From: Ceratodon purpureus
Taxonomy: Eukaryota; Streptophyta; Bryopsida; Pseudoditrichales; Ditrichaceae
Assembly: GCA_014871385.1 (NCBI GenBank)
Contig: CM026426.1
Location: forward strand, 105,683,281 to 105,747,280
Length of the DNA: 64,000 nucleotides
Direction of reading: 5' to 3'
The notes under the pieces are model-generated. The model was not told where the DNA came from. It saw nothing but the letters and a program-made list of their open reading frames with translations, and made no database searches. The position numbers and the translations under genes are program-made. Shown here piece after piece: positions 1 to 12,449 of the stretch (positions within the stretch are counted from its first letter, which is position 1; each line of letters begins with the position of its first letter).

Positions 1-1130
1 ATAATTTATAAATGTTAATATATATACATATAGATATGTATATGTATGTCGTTAAATATAAGTACTTTTATTTAAGGAAATAAATTTTTTAAGTTAAATT
101 AGTGATGTTATGTGTTTTGAGTCTATACATATACCTTAATTATTGTTATTAAAAAAAAATTAAAAATATTAGAGTTAGATATGTAATTTAAAAATTAAAA
201 TAAATATGATTTTTTAGAATATGCGAGGACATTTGTTAAACTTCTAAAGACTTCTCTAAATCTAAGTATGTTATTGAATTTTTGCCTAATTCATTACTTC
301 TATAGGGGGCGTAATATTCTCATTTATCTCGAATTGTGAGGCATGCAGTATCCTTGTTGCAAAGTCCTTAGCGCACTTCTAAATGTTCGTTATAATGTAT
401 AATATTTTGTTACATTACATTGTGACACTATGTATTTCTTTTAACTAATAGAAGTGTATGCAACAGTTTCGTTTACGTGTAGCGTTATTTTTTTATTTTT
501 TTCGCTATAACATTCGTTTTGTAGGTTCGCTTTCAAGCATAGTGTGTCCTATCAACACTGTCCGCGAAAAACACTGTCTCACCGTGTAATTTGGCACGTG
601 TAAGACACGGTCGGAACAAGGAGGAGTCAACGTCACAACATACAACTTAGCAATTAAAAATACAGCAATGACATACAAAGTACTCAAAAATTCTGACCTT
701 AGAGACATTCATACATATCTGACACTATTGGCGTCTGAAACTGAATGGGGTCATTGGTGCTCTAAGTAATTTATATTGAGAGGGTCCATGTCTCACACAC
801 ATAGTCCTACTGAAACTTTTCAATAGTCAGACATTCCACGCCCCTACTTCTTACGAGGGACACAGAATAAAGCCCTGAACCTAGTGTCACGACGTTCAGG
901 GTCCATTCTGCGGGCTAGAAGGGGCAATATTTTCATATTTGTATCTTTTGGTGTGAAGGAGACCATCAAGGTAGTCTTCATCAGTTGCTTCCTCTTATTA
1001 AAACGCCATGCTTGCGACTAAAGACGAGAAATTCACAGAAATCAGTATTCATATTAAACGGTGTATAATAATAGGTAGTGAAAGTACATAAAGATTAAAC
1101 AACATGCCGTGGGATTCTAAACGGAGACTC
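1..1130. other. AT-rich stretch without a recognisable gene
   Basis: This stretch is AT-rich, most strongly in the first 250 bases, and holds only short open frames with no recognisable domain. It lies downstream of the minus-strand Ulp1-like gene and may contain its 3' exon or untranslated region. A good-looking donor (AG then GTAAGAG on the minus strand) sits near 1130, so further exons below it are possible. I could not identify any. Confidence 0.4.
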
Positions 1131-1136
1131 TCTTAC

Positions 1137-4100
1137 CTACAAGTACAACATTTTGTTCCGTATAGTGTGATGACCACACTCGTAATTCCCCACCTGCCGT
1201 AAAACCTCCAACCTCACAAGCAGGACAGCATATGGCTCTACCCCTTTCAAAGTCTGCCATGCATGGGATATTGCATTTATGAACTCCGCATCCCTACCTT
1301 CGGGTTGATGGTACAGAGACTCGGCCGAGTCGAGGTGAACCACTTTGCCATACTGGAACACGAGGAGGGACCAGTGGTCGTGATCAACCCACGGCACCAA
1401 AATTTCCTTCACCTGATGCACCTTAACAGGGCTAGGTGGGAGGAGAAACGCAGTTGCCCGCTTAAGTACCGCCGCCTGGTCTTGCAGTGAACGCTTGTAT
1501 GTCGAGCTAACACGGGATAGAGCAAAGAGTATTTCGTGCTGATTAGAAGGAGAGTACTACAAATATAGACGGGACATGACGAAGTCCACGATGTCATTAC
1601 CAAGCCTAGTCCGCACATGCTTGGAAGTTCACCTTCAATTCCTTAAACTTCTCCAAAAAGAAAACAACATCAACAGCTCCGTCTCGCTGCCCTTATTGCC
1701 CCGCTGCCCTTGTCGCCCCTTTAACTGCAAAATTAGAATGACGACTTGTTTTGACATGTTGCTGATTTACTTTTCATATCCGACCCCTGAATTAAGGTTA
1801 CAAGCTTGGCCGCAGTGTCTTCCAGATCTTCTTCTTCATCAAACGTCTACCTAAGGATCCTACACGTAGAATCTTTATGGATTGTTGGCAATTGAGGGTC
1901 GCTGTTACCAGGGATTATAGAGACACCCTTGTAAGGTGTTCGAACATTCCCATCTGGATACCCTTTCATCCATTGCTGGAAACTCAAACCGTGCAAAAAT
2001 GTTGTCTCATTGACAACCATGTCTTCACATGCGTGAGCGGTGTACTTGAACTGGCTCAGAATGATCAACGGGGTCAGAATAGGTGGTGAAGTGTGATCTT
2101 CTAGAATCTGAAGGATTTCAGGGAAAACTGTGGGTACTATGTTACCTTGGTTAAGGTTTGCAGACGGGTCGATGGAGTCCTGCAATGTCACAGTATTCCC
2201 AATATTTTCCAAAGTGGAATACTCGGAGCCCATCCCTTTTTGCATAGTGGGAATTTCAGCTTCAGCCACCTCGGTGAAGACAACAGTGACAGTGTCCTTC
2301 ACATCCAGAAATCCACATAAAGGTCCCTTCGAGAAGTGGGCAGATGTATCCGTCACGCCGTCAGGGCTGTCAAGGGCTAGTCCTATAATGTCGTTTGTAA
2401 AAATGATGTCACTACGTTTATCATCCACCACATCTGCGGGAGGCCCGAGAACATCACTATGACATTGTTCGCCTTTGGTCAAGACAATCGGGACGAAAGG
2501 GCCTTGTGCAACTATAATACCGTCTTTGCGGTCAGTTTTCAGGGAATATAGTGGCGAGCCGGTTGTGACACTGGAACACGGACCGGTGGCCGTGGAACTA
2601 GAAGGAATCTCCGGGACAAGTTCGATCTTCTTTTCCAGGACGATCTGAGAGTTCTCTAGCAGGACCACTTCATCCACTGTTATCCCGACATCCACTGTTA
2701 TTCCGATCCCCAGATGTTCAATGTCCTTACACTCTATGACGACATTGTCCACTCACTTTGACGGATCGTGATCAGGGACACTGACCCGGCCCATGGTGAC
2801 ACTGGGTAGCGTCAGTGGACCTTCTCTCTGTGACTGTTGCAACACTGGTGCCTCTATTGCTTTCTCCTTCCTCACTTCTAGAATGCCAACTTCATGCTCC
2901 GTCTCCGCTGCTAGTTTACAGTCAACTGTCGTCTCTGCTAAAACCCCCTCTCCCTCCCTCTGCTGCAAAGATTGTCCCTCAAGGCTGGGCATTGTAACGC
3001 AAAATTCCCTCGAACAAACAGACCAATACGCCATATCCTCCCTCTGTAGTGTATCATCAACGGCACAAACTGCCTCTTGAATTTTCAGCTTCAAAGCACC
3101 GACTCCCGGATTCCAATTCAGTGTGTGAATAGTAGCCACCCAACCAAGGTTGTCTTCTTCTCATGTGCGCAGCACCCACTTCCATGTCTTCGCGTGCTCC
3201 TTCCATTGCTCAAGACATGTTGTTGTCCAGACACGATTGAATTCCATTGCTTGGCACACCGCCAAGTCATGTAGCGCCCTAAATCTAACTATTCGAACCC
3301 ACTGAAGTAGACTCTCGATTAAGTCTCCGCCTTGTCCGCTGTTTATTTTCTCCACGTCGCTGATAACATGTACCCGCAACGTCTCACCAAGCCCGAATCG
3401 AAGTCCTGAGTACGTGTAGGACCCTTTTGCCGTGAATATGGACGCTGCGCGCTCGATATTTAAAACTAATTTACATTCCCTTCCGATAATAGACTCAGTT
3501 AATCCAAAGACAGGACATATTAGAAGTCTAAACTCACCATACACACATTTAAAGAAGACCCTGAAGACATATAGTAAGGATATTGGCGGTGCCACCTCAA
3601 CACGGTTCTCGCACAGTAGCCTCCTGACATCCTTCGCCTCATTAGCTGTAACATATATATCAATTATAGTTGAGTACTACATATGAACAAGAAGAGCATG
3701 TAACTTCCTCACTTACAACTCGAACTAAAATAGTAAATGACTATTTGAAACATAAATTAACAACGACCGTAATAAAAATAATTAAGGTATATGTTTTTAC
3801 CATCGTGATGCTACGGTATTCCAGGCATTTGTCGAATTAGGTTCTCTATACCGGAGATTATACGCCATAGGGGGGACCAGTCCCATAGTACCTCTTCGTA
3901 TAGCCTACCATTCATCTCCCTGAACTTCAGAGTAGCACTAGCCGCCCTCTTGATTTCAGCGTTTCGCATATCCACTCGATATGTGTCCAATGCGGTCTCA
4001 TAGGATCTGAAATCAAGACTCCACTGAACGTACCGTTTAAGAGCCTATACACCCTCATACGAAACCCCTTCCTCCACGCTTTGGACAAACGCATCGAACG

Positions 4101-4389
4101 CGAGTGTCACGGACTGGACAAACAACAGAGGCCATTGTGACTTCTTATCCCCTGATAACAAATAGAATAAATTGTTAGAAAACAAAACAATACAGAGAAA
4201 ATACAGAAATCAAAGATAACGGAATCCATGTTTTCCGAACCATAAATCTGCGACACTCAACTTTTTACGAATCCACCAATACGGTAAATGCATCAGCCTC
4301 TCTCTGATCTCTGGTCTCGTTACATCTTCATTCCACCGACGTACAAACTCTTTCCGAGTGTTACTCTCCCACGTCCAGGGCAGTGTCAT
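1137..4389 (-). pseudogene. Decayed Ulp1-type (C48) cysteine protease gene, transposon-associated
   Basis: The C-terminal exon (1421-1137) has the order of residues expected for the Ulp1/adenain fold: His-Trp in DHDHWSLLVF, Asp in VVHLDSAES, then Gln and Cys in RQVGNYECGHH. In plants such domains belong either to SUMO proteases or, more often, to proteins carried by transposons. Upstream frames continue at 2752-1847, 3139-2753, 3595-3161 and about 4150-3830. The first three are one reading frame cut only by TGA at 3161 and 2753, and the exon near 4 kb has a TAG at 4045-4047. A further open exon at about 4389-4210 runs straight into the gypsy LTR, so the element inserted inside this gene. The long middle portion is acidic and of unknown function. 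The protease identity is good; the exon model and the link between N-terminal exons and protease are inferred. Confidence 0.55.
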
Positions 4390-5005
4390 TGTTAAAGGAT
4401 GATTTAGCTCACCCTTTGGAAGCTAATTTACTTTCCAAGAGAACAAAATGAAAACCCTCAAAAATTTATAGTACCCACCTAGTTTCTTTCCCTTTCCTCT
4501 GATCTGCTCCTTGACTATACCAGTATTCTGTAATTTCTGCTCCTATAACCCTCATTGATCCAAGTACCCAACATACAAATCCACCCACAAACCCTAGCAT
4601 TCAAGATGCACACAATCCAATGATCAGAAGATCTCTTTCTATGTCATTAAATGCCTTCAGAGTACAATCAATCCTGGTCCTAACAGTTCTGCCCCCTCAT
4701 ACAATCACACATTCTCTCTTCTAACTCCGATCCTCTAACTCCATAGCTCTAAAAACCACCAAAAATCTGAGAGAGAGAGTGAGAGCCGCCACCATCACTC
4801 CTCACTAACCCCTCCCAAACCCTAGCCGCCCTTCAATCTGTCAATTTTTCATCCAAGTCGATTTTTCATCCGACTGTCAAAACTTCATCCAAAACGCAGT
4901 AACTAATAAATCCGCAGTAACTAACTGTTTTACTGCTCGTGACGATTTACTTTTCTGCTCCTGTTTTACTGCTCCAAGGTCAAAGGCAAAAAATCCCTTT
5001 AACAT
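4390..5005 (-). repeat. 3' LTR of the minus-strand gypsy element
   Basis: Read on the minus strand, the LTR begins TGTTAAAGGG at 5005 and ends with its near-inverse CCTTTAACA at 4390. It is clearly related to the LTRs at 42068-42705 and 49769-50407: shared blocks include runs of GCAGTAA-type motifs near the start and the CTAGGTGGGTAC block near the end. A polypurine tract lies immediately inside it. The 5 bases beyond the end (4385-4389) are GTCAT; no partner duplication can be checked because the other end of the element is lost. Confidence 0.88.
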
Positions 5006-5006
5006 T

Positions 5007-5018
5007 ATCCCCCTTTTA
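5007..5018 (-). promoter_or_regulatory. 3' polypurine tract of the minus-strand gypsy element
   Basis: On the minus strand this reads AAAAGGGGGATA, two bases from the TGTTAAAGGG start of the 3' LTR. That is where the primer for plus-strand DNA synthesis is expected. The same 12 bases recur inside the element at 24989-25000. Confidence 0.75.
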
Positions 5019-5141
5019 GTCTGCATCTGCCCTCAGATGCTCCGGCTTTTATGCAGTTAGCCAAAAATTAAAAAGGAAATAAAAAATTAAAAAGAGTCTA
5101 CCACTGGTCCTACCAGTACCCGTCGAAAAAGAAAACTACTT

Positions 5142-6140
5142 CTAGCTACTAGTTGGGGATGTCTCGGTAGCTGCCTCCTCTTGAATTCCTAGTGTGGCCT
5201 CTAGCTCTGGTGGTGTCTTGGTCACTACTGGTCTTCCTGCTGCCGAGACTAGCCTCGCTACTATTCTTGGCCAAGCTACTGGTCCTGGTCCGGGTATGGC
5301 TGGTTGGTCCCCTGCAAACACCATTCCTTGTTGTCCAGGTACTTGGGTTGTTGAAACTTGAACTGGTACTGTCCCTGGCGAATCTGGTCCTATTGTAATC
5401 CCCCAGTGCCCAACCACGTCTTTTCTTGCTCTTCGAACCAATGTCTCTATCCCTTGCTCCTCGGCAATCTCTTGCTCTTCATCCGACCAATATATAAATG
5501 CAAGAAAAGCTTCTGCAAACCTTAGAAGATACCTGTTTTGTCGTTCCTGGTCTTCGTTATAAGCTCTGATTTCATCTCCCACCTGCTTCTTGATCGTGGC
5601 CAGTAAATGCCGCTGCAACCCCCTGTTTGCTGGAGTAGAACTGCCAGCCGCTACTTCCAATTGCCTCCTGAGTTCCTGGTTCTCATCGCCAACCTGTCAA
5701 AATCCCGAAACTTGGCATTTGTTGCAATCTCCAACTCTAGGCGACGTTTCTTCACCTCCTCTATCGCTCCTCCCCTGCCTGCCCACCTGTCACGTTCCCT
5801 TTTCTGCTCCTCTGTGAAAACAGTTAGTTTTCGTCTGGTCTTGGCCCATGTTGCCTTCAACTCCGTAAGCTCTTGGTCAGCCCCCTACAGTCGTGCCTCT
5901 AGGCTTCTAACCTTCTCCTCCTGCTCCTGGCTTTGGGCCAGCAACTGCTCATAAGTTGGTTGCGGTTCCTCCTGCTGGTCCTGCATCTGTTTAAGGCGAC
6001 GTGTCTCGGTGAGTACCGAGTGCATCTGGTCTAGAAGTTGTCCTAGTCCGACCGATAATTCTGCTCCCCCCCCTTCCTTGCCCTGAAATGCATTTCCAAG
6101 GTTCCTTGGGGCTAGAACTTCAGTGTTGTTGGCTGCCCTA
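5142..6140 (-). pseudogene. C-terminal part of gypsy post-integrase ORF (coiled-coil protein)
   Basis: From 6140 downwards the minus strand encodes a Gln/Glu-rich, heptad-like coiled coil, then a Lys/Arg-rich stretch, then a motif ending NAKFRDFDRLA, and finally a roughly 170-residue acidic and proline-rich tail (5660-5142). The NAKFRDFDRLA motif matches NARFHNFDRLA in the plus-strand copy near 49600, which proves the shared family. The frame is broken by TAG near 5886, by a one-base shift near 5693, and by TAG at 5651. The 5' part of the ORF lies beyond the CACTA insertion, above 21909. Function is unknown; extra ORFs after integrase occur in several plant gypsy lineages. Confidence 0.6.
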
Positions 6141-6155
6141 CACTACAAGGAAAAC
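6138..6155 (+). repeat. Left terminal inverted repeat and target duplication of the CACTA element
   Basis: CACTACAAGGAAAAC at 6141-6155 matches the inverse of the right end in 14 of 15 positions. It is preceded by the 3-bp target duplication CTA (6138-6140). CACTACAAG followed by A-rich sequence is a classic En/Spm end. Confidence 0.93.
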
Positions 6156-6453
6156 GCACTGTGGATGTAGAGAATTTCAAGAGAATTCTGTTACTATGCG
6201 GTCTTGGTGCGGACATCTTGATTCCGGACAGTCTGGACACTCTTCTCTTGCTGACTTGCTGCCGGGTATATGGGTTTCCACGTTGGACTGTACCGCTGAC
6301 TGGGACGCCACGTAAGACTCCACATGGCATGTCGAATGGTGACTGGGACTAATAGGTGGCATCCCAGGTGTTCTCATGGACCGTTCCAGGATCTAGGAAT
6401 AACGTGATTTCAATACAGGTTTGGATCTACAGTGCGGCGGCATTTTGCACGAA

Positions 6454-6681
6454 TCAGTTCTGAGTGGCAAATCTTCGAACAAGCTCTTCTGAACGCTGTA
6501 CACGTGTATTTCCCCTATGCCAATTATATTCGGCTCCTGGGTCGAATAAAGAACTCACATGTGTCAAGTCTGAATTGGATTTATGCGTAATATCGTGAAT
6601 AAATACACGGAACTTATAAAAAAATTGATTGGCCGATACTCGAAATCGACCTTCAACAGTGACCGTACACGTGTGATACAC
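6454..6681 (-). other. Open frame in the left subterminal region of the CACTA element
   Basis: A 75-residue minus-strand frame with no domain I recognise lies between the left end and the TnpA-like gene. It could be a terminal exon of that gene or chance. No splice link could be established. Nearby, a short imperfect palindrome (GGGCATATGCCC at about 6737) may serve as a protein-binding site, but this is unsupported. Confidence 0.15.
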
Positions 6682-6815
6682 AGGAATGTTTAGCCTCTTT
6701 TACCGCATAATAGCGGCATGACGTCACAGACAGGGCATATGCCCTAGTCAACAGTACCTTTCTGAATGAAATAATATATTATTAATGAAATTAACGTGCT
6801 CCGTTATTCGTCCAA

Positions 6816-9800
6816 TCACCACATGTGTAGTAACAAATGCTGTCCCTCATTCCCTACATGACCGATAGGATTCTGAATGCGAACAGCAACTTCTCGATTA
6901 CAATTCCAGCCAAACCGGGGCCTTGAAACGGCTGTTTCCCGTTCCATTGTAGACTGCGTCTGTGAACTGGAACTCGTCGACTGATGGATTACTGTGTATG
7001 AAGGTGGATGTGTATCTGGGATCACGGACATTAAGTCCATCCAACCTATCGTACCTTACATTATATCCCCGGGTCTACCAACTCTGGCTCTGTGAGTTGC
7101 TAACTTCGTCTCCTCCTGGATACCCCTTATGCAGGTGTAGTTATATCTAGCACAAACAGTTGTACGCGACCATTCTATTTTCATTCTGGTGAAGTCATCG
7201 CCATTCAGTTTTCTGTGGAATAAAACGACACAAGTAACCACATTTAGAACGTTAAAGCTTCATACTGCTCATCTTAATCCTCAAACTATTCAATTACAAC
7301 AGTCCATATGCGTGATGTACCTGAAGACAAAAATAAGTTCCTATACTTTAGCGGAAATGTATACGCTATTACAAGATTCTTATACTCTGGTAACCTAACA
7401 TTTCCAAGCTAATTCTGTTATATGAATATAATTTGAACCAGACTGAATACATCTAAGCGGGGTAATTACATAGCCTATTGCGTCGACATTCCGAGGTTAG
7501 AGAAAACAGACTTCACTTTGCTCTTAAAGGGAATGGAATATTAACTGGGGTACTGCATGATACTTACCGGGTTTTTTTTTTCGGGATATGCGCCCACTCT
7601 TCCTCGTCGTCATAACGGGAGCACAAGCGTTCTGGATGGCTAAAGATATAGGTGTATCTCCTGTTGGATGCCCGCTAAAACATGCCGCTTCCGAAACCTG
7701 TACATGCAAAAATCAATTTATGATATTTTATTCTACTAAAAATGTTATTCACATGCACCTTCAACATGGTAACTCTGTGAGCAGATGAAATTCAAAACAC
7801 ATTAACAGAGAAATGTGATTGCCATGTCGGCAAAAAAGGATTACGGATAATGTTTCAAAAGATGCTCACCCCGGCATTGTCATCAGGAAGTGGTATATTA
7901 TCTTCACAGTTGCTGTGCTTCTGTCTCTTATCTTGGGTACAGATTACAGGCTCTTCTTCAAGAACATCCACTGAAAAAACCTTGGTAACACCTCCACCGG
8001 ATTCCGACCGTTCACGCATAATTCTGATCTGCCTCATGAGACCGTCGAGTACCGTCTTCACCTCCGGAGTGTCACACTCCTTAATACTCCTCAGTTCCTG
8101 CATCTACTTAAGTAACACTTTACCTAGGGGATGGTTTCTGGCAAAAATCACGTCGACGTCAGTGGACATCTGAAACGCATCATCCATGCTTCTGGATTGA
8201 CTACGGTCACTGAGAACCGTAGTTTGCTCTTCAGATGTATTCATCTCAAAGTTCTCCTGTGCTGCAGGTAAACTTCCACAAGTATTATGAGAATGCCTCT
8301 TATGAGGAGCCTCAGAGACGCCTTCCTTACCGCCCTCAGCTGCAGAATCTACTTTACGGGCTCTACACCTCCTATCTCCCTTCTTGTCTCGAATGACCTC
8401 TTCTTGGACCTCCTCCGGGTCTGGCGTTCTTCCAAGGCGCTCCCGCAATTTCTCTGTAACACCTGCAACACCTATTGGACCAGTACGTCCCTTTGTCTTC
8501 CTGCAGGCGTTCGCGTAACGCATCTGGTCGGATTTTGCTTTAAACTTCTCGGTGCCTGCCATTGTCACTAATCTTGACCAAATTTCCTGGCTTACCCATT
8601 GAGGACGGTCTTCTTCTGCCTCGATCGCCTTGACCAGTTCATGCCGGTATGAACTTAGTGCTGACCCTATACGGGCACGCAACCAACTTGAATTAACATT
8701 GTCTGAGAAGTCTATGTCCTCGTTCAGCCTCTGAATCAAAGTCTCCATGAGGTGGAAAGGCTGGTGGCGTATGTCGATGTATGAAGGATCAAGGCCCCGT
8801 ACTACTTTCCCCAGAATCTCATTAAAATCCCCTATGCCGTAACCGTATGGTCTACCTTCTTGATTAACGTGTACATAATACCGTTTTTTCCCTGCCTCCA
8901 CTCTTCGATTGGCTGTGTCATCTCGAGTCCTCTGTTTTTCACGTCTATTATTTCTGTCAATGCTTTCCTTTTTTAGACTAAAAGGGTGAATTGAACAAGT
9001 ACCATGACCATTATCTCCACTTCCACTAACGTCTCGGCGCTGTTCAGTTCTGAGCCTATCATTGGGAGACGTCAGTGAGGGGAGTCTCAATTCAAAGTTG
9101 CGCCCAGATGGTGTGGACAACTGCAGGCCTTGACTCTGTTGAAGGTCCGGAAATCTGTGCCTATCATAAGTATCCTCTTCGCCATGACTGTAGGATTCTG
9201 GTGACAGTCGGGAAGGTCCAGATCCGGTTTTACGCACGTCATCCCTCCTGCCCCGATCTCTCTTACTATGCTTTTTGTTCCTTCGCTCTCGGTCACACTC
9301 CGATGAGGACCTTGAATTCGAACGTGATGACGACCCGTAACCACGACGCCTGCTGCTACGGTGAGTTCTCCTCCTTCTTCGATCGCTCTGTAGTAAATAC
9401 GGAAATATAAAAAAGCAAAATTAAAGTAATTCTTCGGAATTCAATTCAAATTGCAGACGATGTTGCCTCTTTTTTTTCCTTTTAATTCACATGGAATTTA
9501 TTACTATTAATCGCCTAATTTCTGCCTACGCAAACTACACCTACAGGAACAATTTAGAGTCCACTCACAATGGGTGTTTGTATCGGGGACTTGAGAGTGT
9601 ACATATGAAGGGGGCAGATGCATTATACATGACGAAAACTTACCTCCTCGGAGTCCGTTGTAGTGTACCTCCTACGATGACGAGACCTCTTATGCAATGG
9701 GGATCGGTCTCTGCCGTCATATTTTGACCGTCTGTACTCATTAGCATCAGTGCCCGTGCGCACATGATTATACGTATTCTTCGGCATCCTCCACTGTTCA

Positions 9801-10398
9801 CCATCATCACCATCGGGTTCCCAATTTGGAGGTTGAGAGAAATTCCCCGCATGTTGTTCGTCATTACCCCCCTTTCTGTCGTGATCAGTAGGTGTAACTG
9901 CAGGTGTATTCGATGTCACATATGTTTCGGTTTCTTCATTTCCTGCTGGAGCTGTATATTTCACGCAAAGTATAATAATTACCATTCCTTACTACCTAAT
10001 CAACATAAGCTACGTAAATATATAACATCTTCACAATATATTGCTGGAAAAAAATTAATGACATAGGAGGTCACGTAGTAGTAAATAATCGTTACATACT
10101 AAATGACTGAAAACGTTTTCTTACATGGATCGCAGGTCAATGGTGTCTGAGATAATCCAGCCACAGGTGTCGAAGGTGCTCGCGAATTAGATGGTGACTT
10201 TGCCAGGGGAATGTTGTAGAACTCCTCTACCACTGCATTTGCGGCATCAGGACCCGGGGCGAATTTCGCTCTAGGGCCGGGAGTGATTCGCATAACCCAC
10301 TCATCGTCTTCTGGAACACCGTCGGAGACTGATTTTTTCTTCTTCGGATTCCACAACTCCGGTCCTCTCTTCACCTTTGTGCTCGCCCGCGGTGGCAT
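6816..10398 (-). pseudogene. CACTA TnpA-like protein with Transposase_24 (Ptta/En/Spm) domain
   Basis: Exons fit together on the minus strand: 10398-10125 (start ATG), 9951-9644 and 9387-7870, all with GT-AG borders and matching phase. Probable further exons are 7697-7568 and 7212-6816. The first 240 residues include a serine/arginine-rich basic stretch (RRRRRTHRSSRRRG), probably nuclear-localising or nucleic-acid binding. At about residues 376-505 is the Transposase_24 pattern: YGYGIGDFNEIL, PQWVSQEIWSRLV, then RYANACRKTKGRTGPIG. In En/Spm elements the partner of Tnp2 binds the subterminal DNA; that role is inferred here. It is read away from Tnp2, not with it. Lesions: TAG at 8104, a phase mismatch between the last two exon pairs near a run of ten A (7571-7580), and TAA at 7056. 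Confidence 0.7.
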
Positions 10399-11545
10399 TG
10401 TGCTCCGTTATTTAGATATTCCTGTACTGGAAAGCCATAAGAAACCAACAAAAGTAAAATACGATTATGATCAAACCCACAATTCAAACTGCGGAATACT
10501 CTCGACATAAGTACTGTAGCAATATACAGCTTCTTTAAAAAACCCAATGCTTAAATCAACAGTAGGTTCTAGCTTTAATATGACGTCAAAATATAATAGC
10601 TTGATGGGAAATAGAAACCCTCATACGCAGTCAATATTCACGCTTCGCTTCTGTCCAGTATCGTACCCAACTTTTGAAAGACGCTTCGATACCACGCGCC
10701 CTGCTACCTGCAGAGATATGTGAATGAGCCACCGTCCAGTAAGACGACATATAAGACCTACCTAAATCATGGTGCCATATAGCTCGATGAGTTGTTTATA
10801 CACTCGAAAACAGAATTGCCATCAGCTATTCCAAACATACATGCGTTCCAGGAAGTAAGTCAGTTTCATACAGATAACCCTAGGAACCGAAGCCGAAAGG
10901 AAACTCTACATATGAAGCGCTGCACGGACGGCTGCTTCCACGACCCCTGAAAGACTACAGAAACTTATGCAAACAACACAACAGTTCATTGTGGCCGCCA
11001 ACAAGTGCTCGTGTGAGCGTCTACCACCTGAGTAGTGAACGAGCTCTCATCCGGACCGAGCGCAGGAGGTGAGGCCTTGGATTGTTGACCTACGTCTGCT
11101 GCGCCGTCCCGTGAAAATCTCCTGGGCGGCTGCATACAGAGGAAGCATGCGAGGTACTGCCAGGTCCTAATAACTGAAGACTTAGAAAGGATGAGGACGA
11201 ACGTCATGACGCGTTTCTGGAGGCGATAATTGTGCCATGCAATGTTGGTGAACTGCAGTTAAGAACCAGATATTAAATGCTCGTCCACTAGATGATGGAT
11301 TATCATGAACCCTAGCCAACATGTATCACATGATCAGTGCGAAAACTCAGTGAGTGCTGGCTTCGTGTCATGAAGGTGGAGAGACTCATGGATTAAGTTA
11401 ACTTGAACTATCTGTAGCCCTTGCTTTTCCTAGGAATCACGATCTTTTCGCTACGTAGAGCTCCTAATTTACCGTTGGGAACGAACGTCATGTAAACGCA
11501 GCGCACATTTCCGGGCTACCACATGAACTACAGCCTGATATTCCT
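10399..11545. promoter_or_regulatory. Divergent intergenic region between TnpA-like and BRCT genes
   Basis: About 1.1 kb separates the start codon of the minus-strand TnpA-like gene from the plus-strand BRCT gene. It probably holds both promoters because the genes diverge here. No clear TATA box or conserved operator was identified, and the short frames inside (for example 11207-10986 minus) show no domain. Confidence 0.35.
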
Positions 11546-11605
11546 TTGTCCGCCGAAGTCACCTTCTCAGCACCGCTGTGGAGGGGAGACAAGTTTCCTT
11601 TTCCC

Positions 11606-12449
11606 ATGGCAGAATTAGAGGGCAGTAGGATGAGTCGGGTAGAGGACGGCGACACCAATTCACTTGTGCCTCCTAGACCACCGAGACGGAAGAGAAAGCG
11701 ACGTACCTTTGAGATTTCTAGTCCTGGTAGATGGGAGCGATTGCACAAGGGCTGTTTGGAGTTGCTACAGGAACTGGATGATCTGGAGAAGGCCGTGAAA
11801 GAAGAGCACCTCCGTCTAAACTGGTTTACAGGGGTTCGCATACTGTTAAACCGTCCGATTCATTCTATGTGAGTTAGGTGTGTCTCAATTTCAAGTTACG
11901 CATTCTTCCTAGTTAGTACTCAGTACTGTTACAGTTATGTATGTTCAGTTCTGTTTCTCCAAGTTCAATTTCATGACAATAGGGTTATACCCTTCTCTTT
12001 CTTGCAGTAATCCCGATTCGCAGTCCATCGCAACTCTAACTTTGCGAAGGCTACTATTATTGGCGGAGTTTGTGGGGGCGACAGAGGCTGAGAACATCTT
12101 CGACCGTGTTACCCACATTATTGTATTTCATCGAGAAGGGCAACATATCCCCCCCAAAAACATTCTGCGCAGGTGAGGACACTTGATCCCTCTCGGCTTT
12201 CATTAAATTACGACAATACGTAATGCGATTTCATCACGTTTGCGCTACATACCGTTGAGTTGTTTAACATATTTACACTGTGGACAACCGTACAGTTTAG
12301 GGGGTCAACCTGAACAAGATATGCTGACCTTCTCTAAAATGCTCAACCCAGCGGGAGTTAAAATAAACGTTGTGTATCAGGATTGGCTTCAAGATTGCCT
12401 GAAGGAAAAGAAGGTCCTACCTGTGGCTGGATACCGGGCCATCAATTGA
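11606..12449 (+). CDS. BRCT-domain protein encoded inside the CACTA element
   Basis: Three exons join cleanly: 11606-11868, 12008-12172 and 12296-12449 (GT-AG introns of 139 and 123 bp, phases agree, TGA stop). The ATG at 11606 has a good context (CCCATGG); an in-frame start at 11546 is also possible. The product is 193 residues. Residues 22-34 are a strong basic nuclear-localisation signal (RPPRRKRKRRT), followed by a helical Glu/Leu-rich stretch. The rest is a full-length BRCT-like domain: first strand at WFTGVRILL, central VTHIIVFHREG, then NVVYQDWLQDCLKEKKVLP with the hallmark Trp near the last helix. BRCT domains bind phosphopeptides or partner proteins in DNA repair; DNA ligase IV is a plausible relative. 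A role in repairing excision or insertion breaks is inference. It sits between the two transposase genes and has no stop or frameshift. Confidence 0.72.
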
